Assembly (NCBI RefSeq): GCF_027587375.1
Contig: NZ_JAMXIC010000004.1
Span: forward strand, 195,299-259,298
DNA length: 64,000 bases
Direction of reading: 5' to 3'
From: Arthrobacter sp. B2a2-09
GTDB lineage: Bacteria > Actinomycetota > Actinomycetes > Actinomycetales > Micrococcaceae
The notes beneath the pieces are model-generated. The model did no database searches. It was not told where the DNA came from and saw only the letters and a list, made by a program, of their open reading frames with translations. The position numbers and the translations under genes were made by a program. Below are positions 41,607 to 50,447 of the stretch, piece after piece (the first letter of the stretch is position 1; every line of letters begins with the position of its first letter).

Positions 41607-43867
41607 GATGCCTCCTTGACCTGCGTTGACACGCCGACTTGCATTGACAAGCTGACCTGCATTGACGAGCCGGCCGCCGCTGACACAGCCAACTGGGCAG
41701 CCAACGCCGATTCGACATTTGGTAGTGCCGCCTTCCGGACCCAGACCGTGCTGGTCTTGAACTCCGGCATGCCGGAAATGGGATCCGTGACCGCCTCAGT
41801 GAGACGGTTGGCGCTGCCCAGTCCCGGGAAATGGAAGGGCAGGAAGACTGTGTCCGTGCGGATGCTGTTGCTGAGCTCCACCCTGCACAGGACCTCTCCG
41901 CGCTCGTTGGAGACCCGGACGAAGTCGCCGTCGGAGATGTCCCTGACGGCGGCTGTTGCGGGGTGGATCTGCAAGAGCGGCTCCGGCTGCGCGGCCGCGA
42001 GCTCGGCCACGCGGCGGGTCTGGGCGCCCGATTGGTAATGTTCCAGCAGCCGCCCGGTGACGAGCGTCAGCGGATCGGGATCAGAGCCGACGACGGCGGT
42101 GCGCTGGGACCGTTTCTGCGGAGCCACCGGGACCATCACCGCGCGTCGGCCGGCGTGCGCGAAGCTGTCGAGGAAGAGTCGCGGCGTTCCCGAACTGCCG
42201 GTGGGATAGGGCCAGTAGGCGGCCTCTCCGCGATCCAGCATGGCGTAGTCGATTCCGGAGTAGTCGGCCAAGCCGCCTGCAGAGGCGAGCCGGAGCTCCT
42301 CAAAGACGGTCTCGGGATCGTCGCTGAACGTGGACGGTGCGTCGAGCGATTCGGCGAGCCGGGCCATGAGCCACAATTCGCTGCGGACGCCCGGGGGAGG
42401 GGTGAGGGCTTTCCGACGCCGGAGCACGCGGCCCTCGAGGTTGGTCAGCGTGCCTTCTTCCTCGGCCCATTGGGTGACCGGGAGGACCAGGTCGGCCTCC
42501 AGCGCAGTCTCGGACATGAAGAAATCGCAGACAACCAGGAAGTCCAGGCTGCGCAGGCCCTCGATCACCGCACCGGCGTCGGGGGCTGACACCGCCACAT
42601 TGGCGCCGTGCACGAAAAGGCAACGGACGCCGTCGGGCTGTCCCAAAGACTTCAGCAGCTCCACGGCCGGCAGGCCGGGGCCGGGGATGAGGGATTCGTC
42701 GACGCCCCACACTTTGGCGACGTGGGCGCGGGCGGCGGGATCGGTGATCTTGCGGTAGCCGGGGAGCTGGTCGGCCTTTTGGCCGTGCTCGCGGCCGCCC
42801 TGGCCGTTGCCTTGGCCGGTCAGCGTGCCGTAGCCGCTGCGGGTGGAGCCCGGCAGGCCGAGGAGGAGGCTGAGGTTGATCGCGGCGGTGGCGGTGTCCG
42901 TACCGTCCACGTGCTGCTCGACTCCGCGGCCGGTCAGGATGTAGCTGCCGCCGCGTCGGGCGCCGTCGGCGAGGCGGCGGGCGGTGTCACGGATGAGCGT
43001 GGCGGGTACGCCAGTGATCGACTGGACGCGCTCTGGCCAGAATGCGGCGAGGCTACGAACGATCGCCGGGTACCCGGTGGTGCGGTTCTGGAGGTATTCG
43101 GCGTCGGCGAGGCCTTCGTGGACCACTACGTGGGAGATACCCAACAGCAGGGCGAGGTCCGTTCCCGGGGTCGGCTGCAGGTGGATGCCACCGCCGTCGC
43201 CGGTGAATGCGGCCGTCGCGGAACGGCGGGGATCGGCCACGATCAACCCGCCGGAGTCACGCGCGCCCTGCAAGTGCTGGACGAATGGCGGCATGGTCTC
43301 GGCAACATTGGAACCGAGAAGGAAGATGACGTTCGCCGAATCAAGGTCCTCAACGGGGAACGGGAGGCCGCGGTCCACGCCGAACGCGCGGTTTCCGGCT
43401 GCCGCAGCGGAGGACATGCAGAAACGTCCGTTGTAGTCGATGCGCGAGGTTCCCAGCGCCAGGCGGGCGAACTTGCCCAACTGGTAGGCCTTCTCATTGG
43501 TGAGTCCGCCGCCGCCGAACACGCCGACGGCGTCGGGCCCGTACTGCTCGCGGGCCTGCTTGACGGCTCCGGTGACCAGCCTGAGTGCCTGGTCCCACGT
43601 GACCGGCCGGTGGACGCCGTCGGACCCTTTGAGCATGGGTTCCGTGACGCGTCCGGTGTGGTTCAACAACGACGGCGATGTCCAGCCCTTGCGGCACAGC
43701 CCGCCCCGGTTGGTGGGGAAGTCGCGGCCGGATACTTCCAGTAGTGGAAGTGCCTTTGCTGCGGGAGCGGGGTCTGACCCCGGCTGCGCCGAGGGCGCTG
43801 CCGGGGTCAGGGTCATGGCGCACTGCAGCGCACAATACGGGCAGTGGGTGTTGGCGCCATTGGGCAT
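41603..43867 (-). CDS. assimilatory nitrate reductase, molybdopterin catalytic subunit
   Basis: 754 residues of the Mo-bisMGD oxidoreductase family (NasA/NarB type). The N-terminal [4Fe-4S] site is HCPYCALQC (CX2CX3C) near 8-16 plus GGLCRKGW near 57. Mo-cofactor segments include NGRFCMSSAAAAGNRAFG near 145, FLLGSNVAETMPPF near 175, GYGTLTGQGNGQGGREHGQK (in part) near 345, and VTGRLLEHYQSGAQTRR near 620. The molydopterin-binding C-terminal domain ends near 720. A tail of three tandem hexapeptides (xxSMQV type) follows and is unusual. There is no twin-arginine signal, so it is cytoplasmic, as expected for assimilation. One base separates it from the narK stop. Confidence 0.92.
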   Translation of the reverse strand: MPNGANTHCPYCALQCAMTLTPAAPSAQPGSDPAPAAKALPLLEVSGRDFPTNRGGLCRKGWTSPSLLNHTGRVTEPMLKGSDGVHRPVTWDQALRLVTGAVKQAREQYGPDAVGVFGGGGLTNEKAYQLGKFARLALGTSRIDYNGRFCMSSAAAAGNRAFGVDRGLPFPVEDLDSANVIFLLGSNVAETMPPFVQHLQGARDSGGLIVADPRRSATAAFTGDGGGIHLQPTPGTDLALLLGISHVVVHEGLADAEYLQNRTTGYPAIVRSLAAFWPERVQSITGVPATLIRDTARRLADGARRGGSYILTGRGVEQHVDGTDTATAAINLSLLLGLPGSTRSGYGTLTGQGNGQGGREHGQKADQLPGYRKITDPAARAHVAKVWGVDESLIPGPGLPAVELLKSLGQPDGVRCLFVHGANVAVSAPDAGAVIEGLRSLDFLVVCDFFMSETALEADLVLPVTQWAEEEGTLTNLEGRVLRRRKALTPPPGVRSELWLMARLAESLDAPSTFSDDPETVFEELRLASAGGLADYSGIDYAMLDRGEAAYWPYPTGSSGTPRLFLDSFAHAGRRAVMVPVAPQKRSQRTAVVGSDPDPLTLVTGRLLEHYQSGAQTRRVAELAAAQPEPLLQIHPATAAVRDISDGDFVRVSNERGEVLCRVELSNSIRTDTVFLPFHFPGLGSANRLTEAVTDPISGMPEFKTSTVWVRKAALPNVESALAAQLAVSAAAGSSMQVSLSMQVGVSTQVKEAS
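41617..41670. repeat. three tandem 18-bp repeats at the 3' end of the nitrate reductase gene
   Basis: Units at 41617, 41635 and 41653 read TGACCTGCGTTGACACGC and close variants. On the coding strand they encode SSMQV, LSMQV and VSTQV-type hexapeptides just before the stop. Confidence 0.8.
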
Positions 43868-43868
43868 A

Positions 43869-45275
43869 TTAGATGTGTCCCATCGCGTTACGGTTGGCCT
43901 TCCGGAGGTAGCAGACCCAGCAGACGATGAGCATCAGCACGTAGGCGCCGACGAAGCCATAGAACGCGGGGGTGTAGGAACCGGAAGCGCTGGAAGCGTT
44001 GAGCACCTGGGGGATGACGAATCCGCCGTAGGCGCCGATCGCCGAGATCAGGCCAAGGGAGGAGGCCGCGAGGCGGGCGGTCTCGGCGGGCTTTGCCCCG
44101 GAGCGTGCGGCCCGGCTCGACGTCGCGAAGATGACCGGAATCATGCGGTACGTGGCGCCGTTTCCAAAACCGCTCGCCGTGAAGAGGAACAGGAACAGGA
44201 CCAGGAAGAGCCAGAAGTTCTTGAGCGGAAGGGTCCAGATCATGGTCAGCGTGATGACTGCCATCGCTGCGAACGCCGTGACGGTCATCCGGGCTCCGCC
44301 CATGCGGTCGGCCATGCGTCCACCGTAGGGGCGGGCCAGGGAGCCGACCAGCGGGCCAAGGAACGCGAGCGAAAGGGCCACCGCGCCGACGTGGAAGGCG
44401 GAGAAGGCCGGGAAGTAGTCCTTGATGAGCTTGGGGAAGACGCCGGAGAAGCCGATGAACGAGCCGAAGGTGCCGATGTAGAGGAAGGCCATGATCCACA
44501 GGTGCGGTTCCTTGAGCGCGGCGACGGAGCCTGCAACGTCACCCTTGGCGCTCGTGAGATTGTTCATGTACTTCCAAGCGCCGAACGCGGCGACAAGGAT
44601 GAGGGGAATCCAGATGAGGCCGGCCATGGGCAGGTTGACCGTGCCGGCGGCCAGGAGGGTGACGGCGATCGGGACGACAAGCTGCGCGACGGCGGCACCG
44701 AGGTTTCCGCCCGCGGCGTTCAGGCCCAGCGCCCAGCCCTTTTCACGGGCAGGGTAGAAGAAGGTGATGTTTGCCATAGAGCTGGCGAAGTTGCCGCCAC
44801 CGAAGCCTGCAAGGCCCGCTACCAGCAGCATGACGCCGAACGGAGTGCCGGGGGTCGAGACACACAGGGCAAGGCCCGCCGTGGGGATCAGTAGCAGGAG
44901 GGCCGAGACGATGGTCCAGTTGCGGCCACCGAACCTCGGAACCATGAAGGTGTAGGGGATGCGCAGCGTGGCGCCGACCAGGCTGGGGATCGAGATGAGC
45001 CAGAAGATCTGGTTGGTGTCGAACTTGAAGCCTGCTGCCGGGAGCTGGACGACGACGATCGACCAGAGCTGCCAGACGACGAAGCCGAGGAACTCGGCGA
45101 AGATGGACCAGTACAGGTTGCGCTTGGCGATGGAACGGCCGGCAACTTCCCACTGCTCTTTGTTCTCCGCATCCCAGTTGGCAATCCAGCGGCCAGGGCG
45201 GTGTTCAAGCTCGGGGACGAGGGCGGTGGGCGCCTGCTCGTTGGTGAGGATTTCGGTGCTTCGGTCAACTGTCAC
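43869..45275 (-). CDS. narK: nitrate/nitrite MFS transporter NarK
   Basis: 468 residues with 12 predicted helices. Nitrate-signature segments of the NNP family are present: GLAGFGGGNFASSMANITFF near 160, followed by EKGWALGLNAAGGNLG, and later FTASGFGNGATYRMIPVIF near 380. The arginine in LRIPYTFMVPRFGGRN near 108 is in the place of the substrate-binding arginine. It imports nitrate, probably by proton symport or nitrate/nitrite exchange. GTG 45275 has a strong AAAGGAGG ribosome-binding site. It is the first gene of the narK - nitrate reductase - FAD subunit operon. Confidence 0.92.
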   Translation of the reverse strand: MTVDRSTEILTNEQAPTALVPELEHRPGRWIANWDAENKEQWEVAGRSIAKRNLYWSIFAEFLGFVVWQLWSIVVVQLPAAGFKFDTNQIFWLISIPSLVGATLRIPYTFMVPRFGGRNWTIVSALLLLIPTAGLALCVSTPGTPFGVMLLVAGLAGFGGGNFASSMANITFFYPAREKGWALGLNAAGGNLGAAVAQLVVPIAVTLLAAGTVNLPMAGLIWIPLILVAAFGAWKYMNNLTSAKGDVAGSVAALKEPHLWIMAFLYIGTFGSFIGFSGVFPKLIKDYFPAFSAFHVGAVALSLAFLGPLVGSLARPYGGRMADRMGGARMTVTAFAAMAVITLTMIWTLPLKNFWLFLVLFLFLFTASGFGNGATYRMIPVIFATSSRAARSGAKPAETARLAASSLGLISAIGAYGGFVIPQVLNASSASGSYTPAFYGFVGAYVLMLIVCWVCYLRKANRNAMGHI

Positions 45276-45324
45276 GGAGTGCCTCCTTTGTGGGGACGTT
45301 GTACTTCCACGTTAGGGATGGCGC

Positions 45325-45362
45325 GTTTCGCGGACCGTCGCGGTTTGTAAACGTGCTGTGAC
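45325..45362 (-). promoter_or_regulatory. candidate GlnR-type operator upstream of narK
   Basis: On the minus strand, GTCAC, TTTAC, CGACG and GAAAC occur at an exact 11-bp period. Three of the four half-sites fit GTnAC/GaAAC well. The site lies 50-87 bp upstream of narK, a distance like that of the nirB array. Confidence 0.45.
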
Positions 45363-45456
45363 ATTTGCCTATCGGCGGGGGTCACCGGTGCGTGAGGCGA
45401 TGGTGAGGTTGTTGTGGCGCGGACCACAAAGTGAGACTTTTCAAAGCGTCCGAATG

Positions 45457-45486
45457 TTGGACTCGATTGTCCACTTGTTGGATATA
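45457..45486 (+). promoter_or_regulatory. candidate promoter of the MHS transporter gene
   Basis: TTGGAC, 18 bp, GATATA resembles a sigma-70-type promoter. The -35 overlaps an inverted repeat (TGGAC, 6 bp, GTCCA at 45458-45473), and the perfect 20-bp palindrome at 45494 lies just past the expected start of transcription. Confidence 0.4.
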
Positions 45487-45493
45487 GGGAACT

Positions 45494-45513
45494 ATTATTG
45501 AACTTTCAATAAT
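45494..45513. promoter_or_regulatory. perfect 20-bp palindromic operator
   Basis: ATTATTGAA-CT-TTCAATAAT is fully self-complementary and lies 33 nt before the MHS transporter start. A symmetric AT-rich site in a GC-rich genome right after a promoter strongly suggests a repressor site. No regulator gene is adjacent. Confidence 0.6.
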
Positions 45514-45546
45514 CTTTGCCGGCAGGCTCAGGAAGGCCGGGCCGGC

Positions 45547-46977
45547 GTGAACGAAAGCAACCATTACATGTCTTCCATCGCTGAATCCAAGGAAAGCGAG
45601 TCAGTCAAGCCGGTCAACTCGCGGGGACGCGTGATCTTCGCCAGCCTCATTGGCACGTCCATCGAGTTCTACGATTTCTACGTTTATGCCACGGCAGCCG
45701 TGCTCGTCTTTCCCAAACTCTTCTTCCCGACGGCGGACGAGACCACCCAGCTTCTGAGCTCGTTCGCGGTGTTCGGTGTCGCCTTCGTCGCCCGGCCGCT
45801 CGGCTCGATAATTTTCGGCCACTTCGGTGACAAGTTCGGTCGCAAGGGAACCCTGGTTGCGTCCCTGCTGACCATGGGTATTGCCACGTTCCTGATCGGT
45901 TGCCTCCCCACGGCACAGGTCCCCGGCTGGACCTTCCTGGCCCCCACGTTGCTGGTAGTCCTGCGTTTCGCCCAGGGCCTGGCCCTCGGTGGTGAGTGGA
46001 GCGGCGCCGCGCTGCTAGCAACCGAGAACGCGCCGGCCAACAAACGCGCCATCTATGGAACATTTCCGCAGATGGGTGCGCCGATCGGCTTCATTCTGGC
46101 CAACATCATCTTCCTGATCTTCAGCTACACCCTGACTCCCGAGGCCTTCGCCGCCTGGGGCTGGCGCGTGCCGTTCCTGCTGAGCGCCGTCATGGTGATC
46201 CTCGGCCTCTATGTACGCCTCAAGCTCATTGAAACTCCCGCATTCACCAAGGTGCTGGAATCCAACGAAGTCGCCAAGCTGCCCATCGGACGCGTGTTCA
46301 AGAAGAGCTGGCGCCCGCTGATCCTCGGTACCTTCATCATGCTTGCGACGTACGTGCTGTTCTACCTGATGACCACGTTCACGCTGACCTACGGCACCAA
46401 GCCCACCTTGGCGGGCGCGCAAGCAGCTGCAGTGAAGGCCGGAAAGCCGATGACCGAAGCGGCCGCCGCGGCGTTCGTCCCCGGCCTGGGCATCGCCCGC
46501 AACGATTTCCTCTGGATGCTGATTGCCGGCGTCGTCTTCTTCGGCATTTTCACCCTGGTGGCCGGTCCGCTGGCCGAAAAGTACGGCCGCCGCAAGATGC
46601 TCCTGGCCGTAACGGCGGGCATCCTGGTGTTCGGCTTGCTCTTCGTGCCCCTGTTCAATGGCGGTTTCGTGGGGACCATGGCATTGCTGATCATCGGCTT
46701 CACCCTGATGGGCCTCACTTTCGGACCGATGGGCGCACTGCTCCCGGAACTGTTCCCCACCAACGTCCGCTACACCGGATCCGCCGTCAGCTACAACATG
46801 TCCAGCATCCTCGGTGCGGCAGTGGCTCCGTTCATCGCGGTGTGGCTCTGGGAATCGGCCAAGGGCAGCACAGTCCTGGTGGGTGTCTATCTCAGCGCCA
46901 TGGCAGTGTTGACGCTTGTGGCCCTGTTCCTGTCCAAGGAAACCAAGGACACAGACTACGAGAACAACGTGGCCTGA
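45547..46977 (+). CDS. MHS family MFS transporter (metabolite:H+ symporter)
   Basis: 476 residues. MHS-type signatures are ASLIGTSIEFYDFYVYATAA near 32, SIIFGHFGDKFGRKGTLVA near 87, RFAQGLALGGEWSGAALLA near 140, GWRVPFLLSAVMVILGLYVR (in part) near 205, and FGPMGALLPELFPTNVRYTG near 400. The MHS group imports organic acids, shikimate, proline/betaine or aromatic compounds by proton symport; the substrate here is not evident. GTG 45547 follows AGGAAGG at long spacing; ATG 45568 is the alternative. It is divergent from narK, with 271 bp between. A strong terminator follows at 47001. Confidence 0.9.
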   Translation: MNESNHYMSSIAESKESESVKPVNSRGRVIFASLIGTSIEFYDFYVYATAAVLVFPKLFFPTADETTQLLSSFAVFGVAFVARPLGSIIFGHFGDKFGRKGTLVASLLTMGIATFLIGCLPTAQVPGWTFLAPTLLVVLRFAQGLALGGEWSGAALLATENAPANKRAIYGTFPQMGAPIGFILANIIFLIFSYTLTPEAFAAWGWRVPFLLSAVMVILGLYVRLKLIETPAFTKVLESNEVAKLPIGRVFKKSWRPLILGTFIMLATYVLFYLMTTFTLTYGTKPTLAGAQAAAVKAGKPMTEAAAAAFVPGLGIARNDFLWMLIAGVVFFGIFTLVAGPLAEKYGRRKMLLAVTAGILVFGLLFVPLFNGGFVGTMALLIIGFTLMGLTFGPMGALLPELFPTNVRYTGSAVSYNMSSILGAAVAPFIAVWLWESAKGSTVLVGVYLSAMAVLTLVALFLSKETKDTDYENNVA

Positions 46978-47000
46978 TCTTGCATTAGCAGCCTCCCGTT

Positions 47001-47046
47001 AAATGGCTCCGGCCCCGCACCTCTTGGTGCGGGGCCGGAACCATTT
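47001..47046. terminator. bidirectional terminator between convergent genes
   Basis: Outer AAATGG/CCATTT and inner 13-bp GC-rich arms (TCCGGCCCCGCAC with GTGCGGGGCCGGA) form a long hairpin with a 6-nt loop. It lies 24 bp after the MHS stop and 10 bp after the accBC stop. Confidence 0.85.
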
Positions 47047-47055
47047 GAGCTGTGC

Positions 47056-48864
47056 TTAGTCTTCGATCGTCGCGATGACGGCGCCTGCGGAGACGGTTTC
47101 GCCTGCCTTGGCCACCAAGCCGTGGATCGTGCCGGCCTTGTGGGCGGTGAGGGGCTGTTCCATCTTCATGGCTTCGAGGACCACGATCAGATCGCCTTCG
47201 GCAACCACATCGCCGGCGGCTACTGCCACCTTGACGATGGTGCCCTGCATCGGCGAAGTGAGGGCGTTGCCGCCCGCCACGGCGGCTGTGGCGCCCGCCG
47301 AACGGGAGCGCTTCTTGACCTTCGCACCCTTGGCGCCCGCGCTGGCAACCGAGGAAACCGAGCCGAGAGTCGCGGGAAGGACAACTTCCAGCCGCTTGCC
47401 GCCAACCTCGACGACGACGCGCTGGCGCTCACCGGCGTCGACGGCTTCTGTTCCGGTTCCGGTGGGCGTCCACGCGGGGATGTTGTTGATGAATTCGGTC
47501 TCGATCCAGCGCGTGTGCACCTTGAACGGGCCTTCGGCCGGAGCGAACGCGGGATCGGTCACCACTGCGAGGTCGAAGGGAATGACGGTGGGGATGCCTT
47601 CAACCACCATTTCCTCGAGGGCGCGGCGGGAACGCTGGAGGGCCTGTTCGCGGCTGGCGCCGGTGACGATCAGCTTGGACAGCATGGAATCGAAGTTCCC
47701 GCTGATAGCGTCTCCCTGTTCGACGCCGGAATCGATGCGGACGCCCGGACCCGTCGGGTTCTTCAGGGTACTAATGGTTCCCGGTGCGGGCATGAAGTTG
47801 CGGCCCGGGTCTTCGCCGGTGATGCGGAATTCGAAGGAGTGGCCGCGGACCTCGGGATCGCCATAGCCGAGTTTTTCGCCTCGGGCGATGCGGAACTGCT
47901 CGCGGACCAGGTCGAGGCCCGTGACTTCCTCTGAAACACAGTGCTCCACCTGAAGACGCGTGTTGACCTCGAGGAAGGAGATGATGCCGTCCTGGCCCAC
48001 CAGGAATTCGCATGTTCCTGCGCCCAGGTAGCCGGCTTCCTTCAGGATGGCCTTGGAAGACTCGTACAGGCGCTCGTTCTGTTCGGGGCTCAGGAACGGC
48101 GCCGGGGCTTCTTCCACGAGTTTCTGGTTGCGGCGCTGGAGCGAACAGTCACGGGTAGAGACCACGACGACGTTTCCGTAGGCGTCAGCGAGGCACTGGG
48201 TCTCGACGTGGCGCGGGGAATCCAGGAAGCGCTCGATGAAGCACTCGCCGCGGCCGAAGGCGGCAATGGCCTCGCGCACTGCGGACTCGAAAAGCTCAGG
48301 GATTTCCTCGATGGTCCGGGCCACCTTGATGCCGCGGCCGCCGCCGCCGTAGGCAGCCTTGATGGCGATCGGGAGACCGAACTCCTGGGCGAAGGCCAGG
48401 ATCTCGTCAGCGGATTCGACGGGGTCGGCCGTGCCGGGAACCAGAGGAGCGCCAACCTTTTCGGCGATGTGGCGTGCCTGCACCTTGTCGCCCAGCGCAG
48501 AGATGGCGTCCGGGGACGGCCCAATCCAGGTGATGCCGGCGTCGATGACCTTGGCGGCAAACTCGGCGTTCTCGGCGAGGAAGCCATAGCCGGGGTGGAT
48601 GGCGTCCGCGCCCGACTGCTTGGCGACCGCGATCAACTTGTCCATCACGAGGTACGACTCGGCAGCGGTGTTGCCGCCCAGCGCGTATGCCTCATCTGCC
48701 AGCCGCACGTGCAGGGCGTCGCGGTCGGGGTCTGCGTAGACGGCCACGGAAGCGATGCCTTCATCCCGGGCTGCGCGGATGATGCGGACCGCGATTTCGC
48801 CTCGATTGGCGATCAAGACCTTGGTGAGAGGGCTGGAAATGGGCTGCGCCGGATTAGCTGACAA
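47056..48864 (-). CDS. accBC: acyl-CoA carboxylase alpha subunit (biotin carboxylase + BCCP)
   Basis: 602 residues. The biotin carboxylase domain spans about 15-460: [40 protein letters not shown]-grasp loop [15 protein letters not shown] near 168, [15 protein letters not shown] near 240 and [17 protein letters not shown] near 300. A linker leads to the C-terminal biotinyl domain (about 525-602) with the biotinylated lysine in [11 protein letters not shown] near 568. With AccD and AccE (61 kb) it makes malonyl- or propionyl-CoA-derived carboxylated acyl-CoA. The start is TTG with AGAAGGAG 5 nt upstream. Confidence 0.95.
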   Translation of the reverse strand: MSANPAQPISSPLTKVLIANRGEIAVRIIRAARDEGIASVAVYADPDRDALHVRLADEAYALGGNTAAESYLVMDKLIAVAKQSGADAIHPGYGFLAENAEFAAKVIDAGITWIGPSPDAISALGDKVQARHIAEKVGAPLVPGTADPVESADEILAFAQEFGLPIAIKAAYGGGGRGIKVARTIEEIPELFESAVREAIAAFGRGECFIERFLDSPRHVETQCLADAYGNVVVVSTRDCSLQRRNQKLVEEAPAPFLSPEQNERLYESSKAILKEAGYLGAGTCEFLVGQDGIISFLEVNTRLQVEHCVSEEVTGLDLVREQFRIARGEKLGYGDPEVRGHSFEFRITGEDPGRNFMPAPGTISTLKNPTGPGVRIDSGVEQGDAISGNFDSMLSKLIVTGASREQALQRSRRALEEMVVEGIPTVIPFDLAVVTDPAFAPAEGPFKVHTRWIETEFINNIPAWTPTGTGTEAVDAGERQRVVVEVGGKRLEVVLPATLGSVSSVASAGAKGAKVKKRSRSAGATAAVAGGNALTSPMQGTIVKVAVAAGDVVAEGDLIVVLEAMKMEQPLTAHKAGTIHGLVAKAGETVSAGAVIATIED

Positions 48865-48986
48865 GTTGACTCCTTCTGTCCTTCAGGGAGCCTAGCGTGA
48901 TTTTGAGGGTTCCGCCCATATTGATGGGGGATTCCGTGTGTGAGACGGCCTGTCTTTGTAGGGTTGCTACAAATCGTGAATCGTGG

Positions 48987-49487
48987 TTACGTCAGGCCGC
49001 CCCGGCTCGGACGGTGCACGCCCACAGCTGCCGACTCATGCCATCTGCGCAATGACAGAAAAACGGCTCCCGCCTCTTCCATCACGAAGCCGCTCCGCTG
49101 GTACAGGGCCAAGGCCGCAATGTTGTCGCGCGCGACCGCCAGCCGAACATCCATCCCTGCGACGTCGGCCGCCTCGCATACGTTGCCGAGGAGTCGCCCG
49201 CCCAGGCCGGCGCCGCGAAATTCCGGTAAGAGGGCGATGTCTACCAACCGAACGTCACGCGTGCCCCAAGCGGTCCAGATCCTGCCGGCCGGCACGCCGT
49301 CGAACTCTACAACGACGTTTCCATTGCCGCCCCACAACTCCGACCATTGCTGATGCTGCGCCTGTTGTTGCATCTCCAGCAATGGCGGCGGGAGAAAATC
49401 CCGCCCCGGCGCGGCTGATGAGAAGAGGTCCAGGAGGAAACCGGCGTCGCGCTCTTCAGGGGTTCGGAATTGAAGCGCTCTTTCCAC
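48987..49487 (-). CDS. GNAT family N-acetyltransferase, last gene of the collagen/tail-collar operon
   Basis: 166 residues from GTG 49487. The GNAT core is plain: FRTPEERDAGFLLDLFSSA near 8, VRLVDIALLPEFRGAGLGGR (motif A) near 85 and AALALYQRSGFVMEEAGAVF (in part) near 130. An unusual aromatic/Gln-rich stretch, QQQAQHQQWSELWGGNGNV, lies in the substrate region. The gene begins 17 nt after the tail-collar stop on the same strand, so it belongs to that transcript. GNATs appear beside microcystin-dependent/tail-collar proteins elsewhere, but the substrate is unknown; acetylation of the collar protein is a guess. Confidence 0.82.
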   Translation of the reverse strand: MERALQFRTPEERDAGFLLDLFSSAAPGRDFLPPPLLEMQQQAQHQQWSELWGGNGNVVVEFDGVPAGRIWTAWGTRDVRLVDIALLPEFRGAGLGGRLLGNVCEAADVAGMDVRLAVARDNIAALALYQRSGFVMEEAGAVFLSLRRWHESAAVGVHRPSRGGLT

Positions 49488-49504
49488 CGAGGTGGCCGCT
49501 CCGT

Positions 49505-50011
49505 CTAGTTCCTCGATGGGTAGATCCCGAACAGCGAAATGATGTAGTTGAGCGCCAAGGTTGGCTGAAGAATGCTGATTGGTTGCCCGCCCCCGGCTTG
49601 CTGGGTTGAGGCCAACGCCACTCCGGAGTCTGGCGGTCCGTAGGAACCGCCAGGGGCCGGCGCCATTCCCGCTGAAGGCCGGTCCGTCGTCTCGGTTGTC
49701 GAGGCAAACATTCCGGGGTGGGTGTGGGGCGGAAGGTTCGAGGTGATCAGCGTTGTCGCTTCCGTGCCGCTGACTTGGCCTTGGTAGTAGTTGGAAAGCC
49801 CCGGCCCTTGGCCATTGTGCAACGCCGCCCGACCCCGCAGGTCGGGCAGGCCAAAGGTTGTCGTTCCGTTCCCTCCGTACATGGTGCCTAGCAAGGAAAA
49901 GAGGGCAGCATTCTGGCTGATCGGCAGGAGCTGGCCATTGCACAATGCCCAGTTCGTTGGGGCAAAGTTGAAGCCAACAAGCCGGATCTCGCCGACAAAC
50001 GGGTCACTCAT
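49505..50011 (-). CDS. phage tail-collar domain protein (microcystin-dependent-protein-like)
   Basis: 168 residues. The Tail_Collar domain is classic at the N-terminus: FVGEIRLVGFNFAPTNWALC, NGQLLPISQNAALFSLLG, then GGNGTTTFGLPDLRGRAALH near 48. TSNLPPHTHPGMFAS near 95 is the usual histidine turn. The C-terminus is a short beta-rich LNYIISLFGIYPSRN. Stand-alone proteins of this kind (MdpB type) occur in many non-phage settings; none of the other genes here encode phage structure. The ATG overlaps the DUF6916 stop by four bases, so it is made together with it. Confidence 0.88.
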   Translation of the reverse strand: MSDPFVGEIRLVGFNFAPTNWALCNGQLLPISQNAALFSLLGTMYGGNGTTTFGLPDLRGRAALHNGQGPGLSNYYQGQVSGTEATTLITSNLPPHTHPGMFASTTETTDRPSAGMAPAPGGSYGPPDSGVALASTQQAGGGQPISILQPTLALNYIISLFGIYPSRN

Positions 50012-50445
50012 GAATTCGGTCCTTTGCTACTGGGGGCTGCAGCTGTTGGAGGCAACAGCGTGGCGCCCCTCCTGTCGATGACAGCGGTGGCTTTGCCGTC
50101 GTTGTGGGTAATGAAGAGATTGACCGCTCCGCTCCTGGGATGGCTGATGGCGATCGTTTCCGGAGGAAACGCTCCACTGACCAGGCTGAAGCCCAACCGG
50201 AATCGCTCGGCCGGATCCACGTGCTCCCCGGGCCGCGGCGCGCGCCTAAGATCCTCCACGCTTTCCAAGCGAACGACGGCGGTGCCCGCCGCCAGCTGTT
50301 GGCCAACGAGTGGCGTCCAGCTGGCAAGAGTGAACACATCCGGTTCAGAGGCCTGGGATGTGAGCGGACCCGCTACCGCCAGAACGATCGCCCCCGCCCC
50401 GCCGATCAAGAGCGTCCTGCGGCTGAGCTTGTATGAGGTTTCCAT
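50008..50445 (-). CDS. DUF6916 family protein with N-terminal twin-arginine-like signal
   Basis: 145 residues. The N-terminus, YKLSRRTLLIGGAGAIVLAVAGPL, has an SRRTLL twin-arginine motif and a hydrophobic core, suggesting Tat export or a membrane anchor. The rest matches DUF6916: DVFTLASWTPLVGQQL near 37, VVRLESVEDLRR near 55, FRLGFSLVSG near 80, ETIAISHPRSGAVNLFI near 95. The DUF has no assigned function but is found with tail-collar proteins. The start is 2 nt after the collagen-like gene stop, and the stop overlaps the tail-collar start, so translation is coupled on both sides. Confidence 0.82.
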   Translation of the reverse strand: METSYKLSRRTLLIGGAGAIVLAVAGPLTSQASEPDVFTLASWTPLVGQQLAAGTAVVRLESVEDLRRAPRPGEHVDPAERFRLGFSLVSGAFPPETIAISHPRSGAVNLFITHNDGKATAVIDRRGATLLPPTAAAPSSKGPNS

Positions 50446-50447
50446 TT

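Noticed and set aside
49505..50011. Prophage remnant suggested by the tail-collar protein
   Set aside because: No integrase, capsid, terminase, attachment site or other tail gene is present; tail-collar proteins of this type occur outside phages.
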